From the NCBI GenBank assembly GCA_045605025.1, contig JAZUPE010000085.1, positions 1 through 64,000 on the forward strand: a stretch of DNA of 64,000 nucleotides, in the 5' to 3' direction. The DNA comes from SIG598 sp045605025. GTDB lineage: Bacteria > Bacillota > Clostridia > Oscillospirales > Acutalibacteraceae. The position numbers and the translations under genes were made by a program. Positions 18,001 through 26,022 of the stretch are shown here, piece by piece. Numbering within the stretch: position 1 is the first letter of the stretch; each line of letters begins with the position of its first letter. The notes under the pieces are model-generated. The model was not told the origin of the DNA. It worked only from the letters and a program-made list of their open reading frames with translations, and did not search any database.

Positions 18001-18340
18001 TTTCATAGACTATATCGTCATCTGCCGTTATTATGATATCCTCCGGCCATTTTTCTGCCGCAGGTATTATTTTCTTATATGATTTAAGATCGCTGCACCA
18101 TTCAATGCGCAGTCCATGTTCTTTCTGCGCAAGAAGCTGTGCCGGCAGCGATGATTCTCCATCGGGGAATTGTTCCTTTGCCAGCCAGAGTACGATCATG
18201 TCTGCTTTGACTGTCTGTCGAATGAGCGTGTCGATCGTTTTATGGACGCGGTCGATACGCGCCGGATAAGTAGTGAGCGATACTATGACCCGGCTTTGTT
18301 TTTCCATCTGTTCTGATTTGTTTGTAGAAACAGAATCCAT
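15089..18340 (-). CDS. Three-domain glycosyltransferase with C-terminal coiled coil
   Basis: 1083 residues. Domain 1 (about 18-260) is a GT-A-like transferase beginning VIVSLTTYPARIDRV, with metal-binding triple Asp at 107-109 (ITADDDIVYE). Domain 2 (about 301-520) is a GT2 domain: VKVSVILTGHNS, then VDNGSTDNT. Domain 3 (about 655-1000) looks like a GT4/GT1-type domain, with NVIAWIGRDDAAS and a C-terminal donor half ending LLKDKELRDQLGSQAKK. A charged coiled coil (about 1005-1060) and an amphipathic basic end (IPRWIKMTIQRYLKNKE) suggest membrane association. It probably builds a surface glycan. The start ATG has GGAGGG five bases upstream; an earlier ATG at 18427 lacks a site. The gene follows the S-layer-like gene, a likely acceptor. 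Confidence 0.82.
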   Translation of the reverse strand: MDSVSTNKSEQMEKQSRVIVSLTTYPARIDRVHKTIDTLIRQTVKADMIVLWLAKEQFPDGESSLPAQLLAQKEHGLRIEWCSDLKSYKKIIPAAEKWPEDIIITADDDIVYEINAIERLLESYRKHPNCVSTLRTHLIMFGDDGMPLPYDQWKAEYSGLIDQPLMALFPTTGAGTLFPPGVLPEEAFDSESFMKLCPMADDVWVKMMLTLAGVPVVLADTNTRLQYVDGTQQETLYAHNRIENDAQLRAILEVFNDVGGDEVPDDTLVIRMNDLSDYTPDDSLCQNKRKNRSFVNEDTGVKVSVILTGHNSCRNFVRCLRSAMSQTLSQIEIICVDNGSTDNTSELLRNEACNDSRVNIIRNIDKCCTTQARRKAVLASKGEYCLFPEISGVLAPDACEKLYAKAEENDADIFAFTRGVIDGRLPNAAPEFTGHVGRLRNVNIALKEFGAGCNPEGKLSSCIFSGRLSRKAYLHADENPCNSDLYEYYLLCKAAEVYEGQQTQIYFAATRSAPSWPVEQASNVNAIESYARFAGISDTTAECTKNIRRQMVWESINKWITKPVKERETYITELVEVWGETEIAAAIILSAEENGESVLRELHAHCQHKVRKREIKNVGVAVGSQDSAVELFIMTELLDCIGNGCNTTFIGIDRSAASNAVKATKTVYAGEELNESEATDAYVFAQRFADVVCDHEPDAVVVWAGSEKFVRITVQSALNGIPVVAVVTEPVYNPMLSCSRPYAGLSALRLATVVVTDSAEQCSLLKAAGIHARYIPRPSIRLMGGRTNARTSDNVIAWIGRDDAASRIGDALDIFNRVSEVMPDVKMQMYLDGNPEVGNYTDIIPDGVTIRRLRPDYGVFSDAAVQLITAAAGVSSDALRAGRTLGVPAVMYRPEGRNDTGAGAIIIQPGDRASAAEEIIRLLKDKELRDQLGSQAKKATGAGDSAEVSAGWCSVLRDLINDANLPARIPEDELGSALCAAMTGYEDGAMYNYGRLEEYRMRCDDYERQIDEAEQRRLNENEAHEKVIENLRAQLRDKERVRAHTAAQLEDIRTSTSYKAGSLLTFIPRWIKMTIQRYLKNKE

Positions 18341-18370
18341 TGTTCCCTCCGCATCAACTTTACGAGAAAA

Positions 18371-18411
18371 GCCATGCACAACGTGAGCGTTACCGCTTCG
18401 CCGCGCATGGC
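18371..18411 (-). other. Hairpin in the glycosyltransferase leader
   Basis: GCCATGC (18371-18377) and GCATGGC (18405-18411) form a stem around a 27-base interior. On the minus strand TTTTCTCG follows. It lies about 30 bases before the glycosyltransferase ATG and could be an attenuator or a second terminator for the upstream gene. Confidence 0.35.
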
Positions 18412-18462
18412 TCCGTTTTTTTTGCATGAGCAGTAATTATTCGATTTCCGGCATAAACCGAC

Positions 18463-18495
18463 ACGTCGCACGACCCTATTTGAGCCGTGCGACGT
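18463..18495 (-). terminator. Terminator of the CWB2 surface-protein gene
   Basis: A perfect ten-base stem ACGTCGCACG (18463-18472) and its complement (18486-18495) have a 13-base loop. The following minus-strand sequence is only weakly T-rich. Confidence 0.65.
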
Positions 18496-18569
18496 TTCGT
18501 TTAATCAGTCATACTTATCGACCGGAGTCGATTTGCATTACTTAGTTTTAGCTAATGCTAACGTGCAGA

Positions 18570-21500
18570 TTACTTGCCGAGGATAGCATCAACAGTCTCA
18601 GCAGGAACAGCAGCAGTGCCGCCGAAGACTACGAGATTGGTGAAGTCAGAAGCCAGGACGTAATCTCTTACGTTAGTGTTGCTGTACTCGCTGTCAACCA
18701 GGACAACGGGAGCCTTAACGGCAGCAGCATAAGCACTACCAGCCAGAGCGTCAGCGAAAGCAGCGCCGGTGGCGATGGTGATAACCTTGCCCTCGAAAGC
18801 ATCAGCAAAGTACTTGTTGATAGCAACACCAGTGTCATATCTGGTGGAGCCGCTCAGTCTGACAACAGCCTTGCCCATTGCCTCAACCTCAGCCTTAACA
18901 TCGTCAGAAACAGCGTTGGTACCGCCGAGGATGATAACGGTCTTGACATCGTCAGTCAGGAGAGCCTTAACGGAATCGCTCAGAGCACCGGAAGCGTAGA
19001 CAACGGGGATGTTCTTGATAGCAGCAGCGGAGCTGACAGACAGAGCATCGGCGTAGCCATTGCCAGTGGTGATGATGATGGTATCGGAAGTCTTAGCAGA
19101 AAGCTCAGCAGCCTTCTTGGCAACGTTGACAGAAGTCTCAACACGGTTGGAACCGCTGATTCTCTCAACCTTGATGCCCATAGCCTCAACAGCCTTAGCA
19201 ACGTCCTCGGAAACAGCAGCGGTACCGCCGATGATGTAGACGGTCTTGACGTTGTTGTTCTTCAGGAAGTCAACAGTGGCAGCGGGCAGAGCGGCAGCCT
19301 TGGTCAGAACGATGGGAGCGTTGGCAGCGCTAGCAAGACCAGCACCGGCCAGAGCATCGGGATAATCCTCACCGCTGGCGAGAACGACGTTACCAGTGTA
19401 AGCGTCAGCCAGAACAGTGATGGTGTTCTCAGCGATCAGAGCAGCAGTAGCATATCTGTCAGCGCCGCCGAGACGGACATCTTCAACAGCAGCAGTGCTG
19501 TCAGCAACAGCCAGCTTATCAGTAGAAGCGGTCAGCTTGCCAAGGGAAACAGTGATGGTGGTACCATTGTCGGAACCAACGAGAACCTTACCGTCCTCAA
19601 CGTTGGCAGTGATGCCGTAGGAATTGAAGTCAGCGTAAGCAACCTCAACAGGAGTCAGACCGTTGTTGTAGGTGATTCTGACGATCATGTCTCTCAGATC
19701 GAGCTTGTCGCCGGAATTGTACTTAAGAGCGGGCTGATGGATAACTTCGATCTTAGCGGGAACGATGCTCTCGCAAGCAAAGAAGTAGAAGTTGTCGCCC
19801 TTAACATCGTCTTTAGCAGAGGTGATGAAGATCTTTTCTTCATTCCGATCATTGCTAGCAGCGGGAGCAACTTCATTCTCTTCGTCGCCGGAAACGATCA
19901 GATATTCGTTGTCGCCCTTGCCCTTGACGCCGGCAGACTCGATGGAAGCATCACAGGTGCCGTCGATCTTCCACAGGGAAACAGCCTCGTCGTAAGCACC
20001 GAGAGCAACCAGCTTGTTGTCGGCGATGTACTCTCTAGCATCAACGGAAGCAACGTTGTTGGAGAGCTTAGCGATCTCTTCAACGGACCACAGATCTCTG
20101 TAGGTCAGGGTAGCGCGGTTGAGGTACAGATCAGTACCAGCGAGCTGGATGGTGTAGCTGTTGTTGCCAGCAGCCTTAACAAACCAGATCATGGACTTTT
20201 CGAGCTGCTCAACGAAATGGTCGTCGATATTATAAATCTCGAACTTGCCGATGGTGTTGTTGCGGATCTGGACATAAGAAGTAGCGCCCAGCTTACCGAA
20301 GCTGTAGTCGGTAACATCGTAATCGTTTCTCTTGATGGTCTGAATGTTGTCAGCATCGAGAGCGATACCGGTATAGATGTTGTTCTTGACGAAGTCCTCG
20401 GTCTCGGACCAAACGATAGCATAGTAGCCATCCTTCAGTTCGCCGTCAGGAATTTCAGCCTGGAAGTTGCCGAGAGCAGCAACGGACAGCTTAGTGTTGC
20501 TGTAGTCCTGAGCATAGCCATACAGCTTGATGCCTTCGAAGTCATTTTCGTAATCTTCGTCGTCGAACCAAACAACATAGGGCTGATCATTAGCTGCAAC
20601 TGTGAGCTTATAATCATACTCGCACTCGTCGCAGTCGCACCACCAGTCGTAACCAGCATGGATGCCGAAGAGCTCAAAGTACTTCTCGGGGATGCAAAGG
20701 ACGGAACCGTCAGACAGGGTGAGGTTAACCTTAATGCCAGCGGGATCAAATTCCTCGCCAACGGAGTAGGACAGCTTGTCAGCGTCCTCAACGATCTCGA
20801 TGGATTCGACTTCAAATTCACCGTTGATGGCGTAAGCGCTGATGGAAGCAGCTTCCTTCTTATCGGTGGTCAGATAGGCATAGCCATCTTCGGTGTTGAC
20901 AGCAACATACCAGTTGACATTGCCGTCCTGACCGATAACGTCAGCATAAGCATCATCAGCGTCCTTGGAATCAACGTACTCGACAACATAGAGGTAGCTG
21001 TTCTCGTCGTAATCCATGAACCACTTGGTGGAGTTGAAGGGCTCCTTGTTCTTGTCCATAGCACCCTTGATGAGGGGATAGCTATCCTTGTAGTTGCTGT
21101 CTTCAGCTTCAGCAGCACTCATGTACTTGCCGTCGTTGAGCCAGTTAATGACATAGGTGCCTTCATCATCAACGTGAGTGGCCGAACCAGTGATCCACTG
21201 AACATCGCTGAGCTCGAGATCGAGCTTGTCGAGCTGCTCAGTGAGGTTGGTGATGCGGTCGTTCTTCTCGTCGACATTAACGTCGATCAGAGCCAGAGCG
21301 TTGTCGCCGAGGTCACCCTTAAGATCAAGAGTACCCAGCTCAACGCCGGAGATGACGTAAGAATCGTTAGCAACGAGGACGTACTCGACTTCGGGCACAA
21401 TGTTACCGATCTTCTCAGCGGAAGTCCAGCCGAGAGGGAGAACGATGAACTGCTGGCCGATGTTGAAAGTCTTCTCGCCCTTCTTGCCATAGGAGAAGAT

Positions 21501-21920
21501 AACATCAGTGAAGTTGTCTTCAACAGTCAGCTTCTTCTGCTTCTTGTCAGGAGTGGTATCATCCAGCTCGCTGACGTTGCAGTCGACACCGTAGAGGCTC
21601 AGAGCCTTGGTCCACTGATCGTAGTTTTCGAAAGTAACGATGTCAGCGTAATAGATTGCGCGCTCACCGTACTTGTCGATGTCGGCCTGCTTGCGATAGG
21701 TGATTTCGATGGCGAGACCAGTGAGGTCAGCAGTATCGCCTTCGAAATAAACTTCCTCGTCTTCCCACTTCTCAGAGTTGGCAACGAGGCTCATACCGTC
21801 GATGACCAGCTTGTCATCAGCGGCGAATGCTGTCATCGGCATGACCGAGATCAGCATCAGTGCTGCAAGGAGGATAGCAACGATCTTGCTTGCAGCTTTT
21901 CTGGTAGCATTAGTTCCCAT
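18570..21920 (-). CDS. Secreted S-layer-like protein with three CWB2 repeats
   Basis: A 1116-residue acidic surface protein. The signal peptide ends at Ala-Phe-Ala (about residue 33). Residues 35 to about 800 contain Ig-like beta domains with the Big-type pattern of a hydrophobic target plus YSVGEEFDPAGIKVNLTLSDG or YNSGDKLDLRDMIVRITYNNG. Residues from about 812 to the end are three cell-wall-binding type 2 (PF04122) repeats: VRLGGADRYATA, VERISGSNRVETS and VRLSGSTRYDTG, each followed by an ASGEDYPDALAG-like and an IIGGTAAVSEDV-like block. CWB2 repeats anchor clostridial S-layer proteins to anionic wall polymer. The start ATG has GGGAGG twelve bases upstream. Strong codon bias and tandem promoters suggest abundant expression. 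Confidence 0.92.
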   Translation of the reverse strand: MGTNATRKAASKIVAILLAALMLISVMPMTAFAADDKLVIDGMSLVANSEKWEDEEVYFEGDTADLTGLAIEITYRKQADIDKYGERAIYYADIVTFENYDQWTKALSLYGVDCNVSELDDTTPDKKQKKLTVEDNFTDVIFSYGKKGEKTFNIGQQFIVLPLGWTSAEKIGNIVPEVEYVLVANDSYVISGVELGTLDLKGDLGDNALALIDVNVDEKNDRITNLTEQLDKLDLELSDVQWITGSATHVDDEGTYVINWLNDGKYMSAAEAEDSNYKDSYPLIKGAMDKNKEPFNSTKWFMDYDENSYLYVVEYVDSKDADDAYADVIGQDGNVNWYVAVNTEDGYAYLTTDKKEAASISAYAINGEFEVESIEIVEDADKLSYSVGEEFDPAGIKVNLTLSDGSVLCIPEKYFELFGIHAGYDWWCDCDECEYDYKLTVAANDQPYVVWFDDEDYENDFEGIKLYGYAQDYSNTKLSVAALGNFQAEIPDGELKDGYYAIVWSETEDFVKNNIYTGIALDADNIQTIKRNDYDVTDYSFGKLGATSYVQIRNNTIGKFEIYNIDDHFVEQLEKSMIWFVKAAGNNSYTIQLAGTDLYLNRATLTYRDLWSVEEIAKLSNNVASVDAREYIADNKLVALGAYDEAVSLWKIDGTCDASIESAGVKGKGDNEYLIVSGDEENEVAPAASNDRNEEKIFITSAKDDVKGDNFYFFACESIVPAKIEVIHQPALKYNSGDKLDLRDMIVRITYNNGLTPVEVAYADFNSYGITANVEDGKVLVGSDNGTTITVSLGKLTASTDKLAVADSTAAVEDVRLGGADRYATAALIAENTITVLADAYTGNVVLASGEDYPDALAGAGLASAANAPIVLTKAAALPAATVDFLKNNNVKTVYIIGGTAAVSEDVAKAVEAMGIKVERISGSNRVETSVNVAKKAAELSAKTSDTIIITTGNGYADALSVSSAAAIKNIPVVYASGALSDSVKALLTDDVKTVIILGGTNAVSDDVKAEVEAMGKAVVRLSGSTRYDTGVAINKYFADAFEGKVITIATGAAFADALAGSAYAAAVKAPVVLVDSEYSNTNVRDYVLASDFTNLVVFGGTAAVPAETVDAILGK

Positions 21921-22148
21921 TTGTTTTAGTACCTCCCAAAAAAGATTTTTATGGTTCAAATGCTTATGCAATCACACACCGCCTAGGAACAATGTGTGAA
22001 ACTGCCTTAAGTAAGGTAACCGTTCCCGTCCGGACAGACGGGAAATCGGCCATGCCGCCGGGTTTTACGCAAACCATGAAGCACACCTAAGTGCGGTTCT
22101 GCCGGTTTACATATATCCACGCAAGGATACCCTGCAACACAACCATCG
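21921..22148 (-). promoter_or_regulatory. Long structured mRNA leader of the surface-protein gene
   Basis: About 228 bases lie between the predicted transcription start and the ATG. Several stems are visible: TTCCCGTC/GACGGGAA (22022-22043 region), CACACA/TGTGTG near 21975-22000, CCTTA/TAAGG near 22004-22016, and GCAC/GTGC around 22081-22095. I could not match it to the c-di-GMP-I, c-di-AMP (ydaO), cobalamin or M-box consensus. It may stabilise the mRNA or be regulatory. Confidence 0.5.
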
Positions 22149-22154
22149 CAGTAT

Positions 22155-22183
22155 ATTATATAGTCACACCCCGTCTGTGTCAA
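22155..22183 (-). promoter_or_regulatory. Perfect-consensus promoter P1 of the surface-protein gene
   Basis: TTGACA (22178-22183), exactly 17 bases, TATAAT (22155-22160), all six matches in both boxes on the minus strand. Confidence 0.9.
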
Positions 22184-22338
22184 GAGATAAGTGGTAAATA
22201 TAATAATTTTTTCTCAAATTGGTCATTACCGGAATTATTCTGACACAGAAACAGGATTTTCTGCCCCGTTACTGTCTGTACCGCAGGAGCAGCACATTCT
22301 TACATGGACAAATTACTACTATATGTTGTATGAATTGG

Positions 22339-22367
22339 ATTTTATCACATGTTTTACTCAATGTCAA
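22339..22367 (-). promoter_or_regulatory. Second, distal promoter P2 of the surface-protein gene
   Basis: TTGACA (22362-22367), 17 bases, TAAAAT (22339-22344) on the minus strand, about 184 bases upstream of P1. No gene lies between P2 and P1, so P2 either adds to S-layer expression or makes a short separate RNA. The remaining sequence between the surface-protein gene and the aquaporin promoter is AT-rich and I see nothing else in it. Confidence 0.65.
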
Positions 22368-22463
22368 ATCCTATTTTTCCCATTTGCACTCATTTTTCGC
22401 TGCTTCACGGACCTCCTGCGCAAAATCGTTCTCCGGTAACTCTTATATATTATGTATATGTAT

Positions 22464-22491
22464 TTGCTTTTTGGAAATTATGGTGTATAAT
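22464..22491 (+). promoter_or_regulatory. Aquaporin promoter
   Basis: TTGCTT (22464-22469), 16 bases, TATAAT (22486-22491), about 50 bases upstream of the aquaporin start. Confidence 0.7.
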
Positions 22492-22544
22492 ATTTCCGCA
22501 GCGCGGTATGACGCGCCGCAATAAAATTCAGGAGGATGAAAATC

Positions 22545-23219
22545 ATGCTGTCCAAGACTTCCGTCAAAAAGTATCTCGCCGAATTTATCGGCACATTCGT
22601 GCTGGTACTGTTCGCCTGCGGCGCCGCTGCCGTTCTGGGCTGCCAGAAGGACGTGGCTGACGCGGCTTACGTTGCCACCGCTCTTGCCTTCGGTCTGGTG
22701 ATCGTCGCGATGGCTTACTCCATCGGCAACATCTCCGGCTGCCACATCAATCCCGCCGTTTCCATCGCCATGCTCATCAGCAAGAAAATGTCCCTTGAGG
22801 ATTTTGCCGGTTATCTGGTCGCTCAGTTCGCCGGTGCCACCGCCGGTGCCGCTGTTCTCATGGCTCTGATCGGCAAGGATAAGGGTCTGGGAACCAACTC
22901 CCTTTATAATGAAAGCATCTGGCTGTCCCTGCTGGTCGAGATCATTCTCACATTCGTTTTCGTCATTGCCATCCTGGGCGTGACCTCCAAGGTTGAGAAC
23001 GGCCGCGTTGCCGGTCTGGTCATCGGACTGACCCTCACTCTGGTACATATCTTCGGCATCTACTTCACCGGCACTTCCGTCAACCCCGCCCGCAGCTTCG
23101 GCCCCGCCGTCTTCATGGGCGGCGACGCAATGAGCTGCCTGTGGGTATTCATCGTTGCTCCTCTGTTCGGCGGTGCTCTTGCTGCCGTGGTTTACAACTA
23201 CCTCAGCAAGGAAGACTGA
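22545..23219 (+). CDS. Aquaporin (MIP family water channel)
   Basis: 224 residues with six membrane helices and the two half-helix NPA motifs of major intrinsic proteins: HINPAVS (Asn69-Pro70-Ala71) and TSVNPARS (Asn180-Pro181-Ala182-Arg183). The second reads NPARS rather than the NPARD of glycerol facilitators, and His168 sits in TM5 at the usual selectivity-filter position. A water-selective AqpZ/AqpM-like channel is therefore favoured. The first ATG (22536) abuts the AGGAGG site, so I use the second ATG with nine-base spacing. Monocistronic, with promoter 22464-22491 and terminator 23236-23270. Confidence 0.93.
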   Translation: MLSKTSVKKYLAEFIGTFVLVLFACGAAAVLGCQKDVADAAYVATALAFGLVIVAMAYSIGNISGCHINPAVSIAMLISKKMSLEDFAGYLVAQFAGATAGAAVLMALIGKDKGLGTNSLYNESIWLSLLVEIILTFVFVIAILGVTSKVENGRVAGLVIGLTLTLVHIFGIYFTGTSVNPARSFGPAVFMGGDAMSCLWVFIVAPLFGGALAAVVYNYLSKED

Positions 23220-23235
23220 TCAGACATTATTTGCA

Positions 23236-23270
23236 GCGCGCTCCGGTTCCGTGCCGGAGCGCGCTTCTTT
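23236..23270 (+). terminator. Aquaporin terminator
   Basis: An 11-base GC stem GCGCGCTCCGG (23236-23246) and its complement (23254-23264) are followed by TTCTTTA. Confidence 0.9.
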
Positions 23271-23441
23271 ATACTTTGGTCTGTACTTATCCATGTTGTA
23301 CAAAATCTGCCGGCTTCGCAAAAAATAACAGAAAATATATTCCATTTTTCCGTCGCTTATGATATCATAAGCATGATAATTGGCTTGGTATGTTTCCCTT
23401 GCAGCTGATTATACTTTACCCCCGGAACAGGAGGAGTGTCT

Positions 23442-24551
23442 GTGAGCAGGAAAAAGAATGACGAACTTGATCTTACTGAGCTCGATCCAAAAACGGATAT
23501 AAGCCGCGCTACCCGGTCAGCCACACGCGCCATTTCGATCTGCGCTGTAATTCTGGTTCTGTGCGTCATCGTCGTAATGGCTTTTGGCCTCATGGCCCAC
23601 CCCGCAGTCATGTATACTCTCGCCGGACTGCTGATCGCTATGGTTCTTTTCTGCGTTATCAGTATGCTGGACGTTTCCCGGCGCTTTTCCCGCTATCAGA
23701 AAAAGCTGGTCGACGCAGTCTCCACCCGCATCAAGGGTGCCGCGGCGGGCGACATGGAAGCTGCCGAGCGTGATGCTTATGATTATCTGCCGGTTGACGA
23801 ACCCATTCGCGACGGTCTGTCCGCGGTGCTGACCGAGGTCCATTCGGTACGCAAGACCAGCACAGAGCTTTCCGAACAGCTGGAAGCCGTCTCCGAGGAA
23901 CGCGACGAATATCAGTTCCGCATGCTGGGCGCGCGTATGGTCCCCGGCCTGATTGAACGAGCCATCCGCAAAATCGGCCGTGTAGCCGATCAGCGTAAGA
24001 TAAACGACATCGGCGCTTTCTCTCATAACCTGTGCGATCTGATAAACAGCTCCCTGCAGGCGGCAAACAAGCCGATTTCCCTCGCTGCAGAACTTGGACT
24101 CATCCGTACCTATCTCGATCTTGATGACGCCATCACCGGACGCAAGACCGAATATCGCATGACGGTTATGTGCAGCATCGTGGGATACAAGCTTGTCCCC
24201 CATCTGATTCTGCCTGTAGTTGAGAATCTGCTTGAATATTCCGAGCGCAAGAAGGACACTAAGTACGAACTTGCCATCGAAATCACCTCCGACCAGAACA
24301 GCATGAACGTCGTCATTCGCGATAACGGACGCGGAATTGACGTGGACACTCTTGAAAAGCTGCAGAAGGGCATTGAGGACAACACTATCGACCTCCACGG
24401 CGATCCCCTTTCTCTTCCCGGCATCAACCGCCGTATCGCTCTCTGCTACGGCAGAGATTACGGTCTGCAGGTTTCCAGCTCCATGCTGGGCACCAGTGTA
24501 CGCCTGACTCTCCCTCCGAAGCCTGATCCCCTGTACACAGAAGAATATTAA
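23442..24551 (+). CDS. LytS/YesM-type histidine kinase homologue lacking the phospho-acceptor histidine
   Basis: 369 residues. Two membrane helices (about 32-52 and 57-77) precede a coiled-coil linker (about 115-155), a His_kinase-like region and a GHKL ATPase domain. At the position where YesM/LytS proteins read PHFLYNTL this protein reads PGLIERAI, so the phosphorylated His is Gly. The ATP-binding part is preserved: the N box (LPVVENLLEYS), G1 (IRDNGRGIDVD) and a G2-like end (LPGINRRIALCYGRDYGLQV, then GTSVRLTLPP). It may bind ATP without autophosphorylation at the usual site. No response regulator is adjacent. The start is GTG with AGGAGG seven bases upstream; a GTG six bases earlier is too close. 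Confidence 0.8.
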   Translation: MSRKKNDELDLTELDPKTDISRATRSATRAISICAVILVLCVIVVMAFGLMAHPAVMYTLAGLLIAMVLFCVISMLDVSRRFSRYQKKLVDAVSTRIKGAAAGDMEAAERDAYDYLPVDEPIRDGLSAVLTEVHSVRKTSTELSEQLEAVSEERDEYQFRMLGARMVPGLIERAIRKIGRVADQRKINDIGAFSHNLCDLINSSLQAANKPISLAAELGLIRTYLDLDDAITGRKTEYRMTVMCSIVGYKLVPHLILPVVENLLEYSERKKDTKYELAIEITSDQNSMNVVIRDNGRGIDVDTLEKLQKGIEDNTIDLHGDPLSLPGINRRIALCYGRDYGLQVSSSMLGTSVRLTLPPKPDPLYTEEY

Positions 24552-24559
24552 TACACAAC

Positions 24560-24592
24560 CAGCGCCCCCGGACAGATATCCGGGGGCGCTGC
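24560..24592 (+). terminator. Hairpin after the kinase-like gene
   Basis: AGCGCCCCCGG pairs with CCGGGGGCGCT around an eight-base loop just after the stop. There is no clear T run, so termination may be partial, allowing read-through into the carboxypeptidase gene. Confidence 0.6.
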
Positions 24593-24656
24593 TGTATAAT
24601 CACGCCGGAAGGCGCATATTCATTGGCTGTAATAATATCCGGAGGTTGTACAGCTT

Positions 24657-25844
24657 ATGAAAAAGAAAATGATTGCCTTTCTGCTGTGCGGACTGACGTT
24701 CTTTCCGTTCAGTGTGCAGGCGGGTTACTGGCAGGAGACCGATCAACAGCAGACGATAACCGTTTCCGCTATGCCGGACAGCACATCGATCAGTCTGGAC
24801 TGCCGTTCCGCTATTCTGATGGAACCGCTGACCGGCAGCGTACTCTACGAACACAACGCTGACCAGCGTCTGCCGGAAGCTTCCATCACCAAAGTGATGA
24901 CCGTGCTGTTAGTATTGGAAGCTCTTGATTCCGGTCGGATAAGCTGGGATGATGTGGTGACCTGCAGCGCCCACGCCGCTTCCATGGGCGGCTCTCAGAT
25001 CTGGCTGGAGGAAGGTGAGCAGATGAGCGTACGTGAGCTGCTCAAGGCTACCATGGTGTCCTCTGCCAACGACGCATCCGTGGTACTGGCGGAACATGTT
25101 GCCGGCAGTCACGAAAGCTTTGTCGCACTGATGAACCAACGGGCTGCGGAACTGGGTCTGGACGGCACCGCGTACAAGAACTGCACCGGTCTGGACGCCG
25201 AAGGTCATCTGACCACCGCGCGGGATATCGCCGTGGTATCAGCTGAACTGATGCGTCACGAGGAAGTTTTTGAATTCTCCACAATCTGGACCGATTCGCT
25301 GCGGGGCGGCGAACTGGAAATGACCAACACCAACAAGCTCATCAGAACCTACAACGGTATAACAGGGCTGAAAACCGGCACCACCTCTCAGGCCGGCTGC
25401 TGCGTTGCCGCAACCGCCGAGCGGGAAGGAATGCCCCTCATTGCCGTTGTTCTGGGCGCTCCCAACAGCAAGACCCGCTTTGCCGATGCCGCACGGCTGC
25501 TTGACTACGGATTTGCTTCCTGTTCACTGCTGGATCTGTCAACGCTGTCGGTAGAGACACCGTCGGTCACCGTTGTGAAAGGCATGGCAAAAGAGCTGCC
25601 CACCGAGGTGGTACTGGACGGCTGGGTTCTGGTGCCTAAAGGTCGTGGCGGAGACGTTCAGGTCAGCGTTGCCGTATCTCCTGATGTTGCCGCTCCGGTT
25701 GAGATCGGACAGACTGTCGGCAGGGTTTCTCTGACACTGAACGGACAGACCATCGGTGAATACGATATTCTTACCGGCGACAGCACCGAAGCCATAACCT
25801 TCGAAAACGTATTCCGGATCATGTGGGAAGGACTGACCGGCTGA
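24657..25844 (+). CDS. dacF: D-alanyl-D-alanine carboxypeptidase (PBP5/DacF type)
   Basis: 395 residues, exported (signal peptide to about residue 22). This peptidase S11 enzyme removes the terminal D-Ala of peptidoglycan pentapeptides. The three active-site motifs are intact: SITK with catalytic Ser76 and Lys79, SAN at 136-138, and KTG at 239-241. The C-terminal PBP5_C-like beta domain (about 290-375) includes PVEIGQTVGRVSLTLNG, and a last hydrophobic-amphipathic stretch could contact the membrane. DacF-like enzymes act in vegetative wall maturation or spore cortex synthesis; the sequence alone does not decide. GGAGG lies eleven bases before the ATG. The gene faces convergently the TIR-like gene. 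Confidence 0.93.
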   Translation: MKKKMIAFLLCGLTFFPFSVQAGYWQETDQQQTITVSAMPDSTSISLDCRSAILMEPLTGSVLYEHNADQRLPEASITKVMTVLLVLEALDSGRISWDDVVTCSAHAASMGGSQIWLEEGEQMSVRELLKATMVSSANDASVVLAEHVAGSHESFVALMNQRAAELGLDGTAYKNCTGLDAEGHLTTARDIAVVSAELMRHEEVFEFSTIWTDSLRGGELEMTNTNKLIRTYNGITGLKTGTTSQAGCCVAATAEREGMPLIAVVLGAPNSKTRFADAARLLDYGFASCSLLDLSTLSVETPSVTVVKGMAKELPTEVVLDGWVLVPKGRGGDVQVSVAVSPDVAAPVEIGQTVGRVSLTLNGQTIGEYDILTGDSTEAITFENVFRIMWEGLTG

Positions 25845-25871
25845 CTGTTATTTTTTCCTGCGCTTGAAAAG

Positions 25872-26016
25872 TAATTTAAAATGCACTAATGCGCCCTTTT
25901 TCAAGGACGCATTAGTACTTTGTGGATGGGGAACGATATAAAAGGTGTAAGCAAATATTACGGAATGCGGGGCCACTGCATACGGGATTCTAACCGTACC
26001 GCTTTCCCTTTCATTC
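25872..26016 (-). ncRNA. Candidate structured small RNA (about 145 nt)
   Basis: This gene-free stretch begins about seven bases past a perfect-consensus promoter (26023-26051) and ends in a 14-bp hairpin with a GAAA loop (25885-25916) followed by a short T stretch. Inside, an outer stem CCGCTTTCC/GGAATGCGG (25999-26007 with 25962-25970, one A-A mismatch) encloses TACGG/CCGTA (25981-25985 with 25994-25998). There is no convincing reading frame. I do not recognise it as 6S, SRP, tmRNA or RNase P RNA. It lies downstream of and antisense to the 3' side of dacF. Promoter, fold and terminator are seen in sequence; expression is inferred. Confidence 0.55.
25885..25916 (-). terminator. Hairpin ending the small RNA candidate
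   Basis: Arms 25885-25898 and 25903-25916, including ACTAATGCG and CCTT/AAGG, close a GAAA tetraloop on the minus strand. TTTT follows after four bases. It may also serve dacF on the plus strand. Confidence 0.65.
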
Positions 26017-26022
26017 GAACAA

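Noticed and set aside
18555..21929. A very long open frame on the plus strand, antisense to the surface-protein gene
   Set aside because: It is Ser/Val/Asp-rich, has no ribosome site or domain, and arises from the strong codon bias of the real minus-strand gene, which has a signal peptide and CWB2 repeats.
21921..22148. Leader considered as c-di-GMP-I, c-di-AMP, cobalamin or M-box riboswitch
   Set aside because: Core conserved blocks of those classes are not present in the order required; left unassigned.
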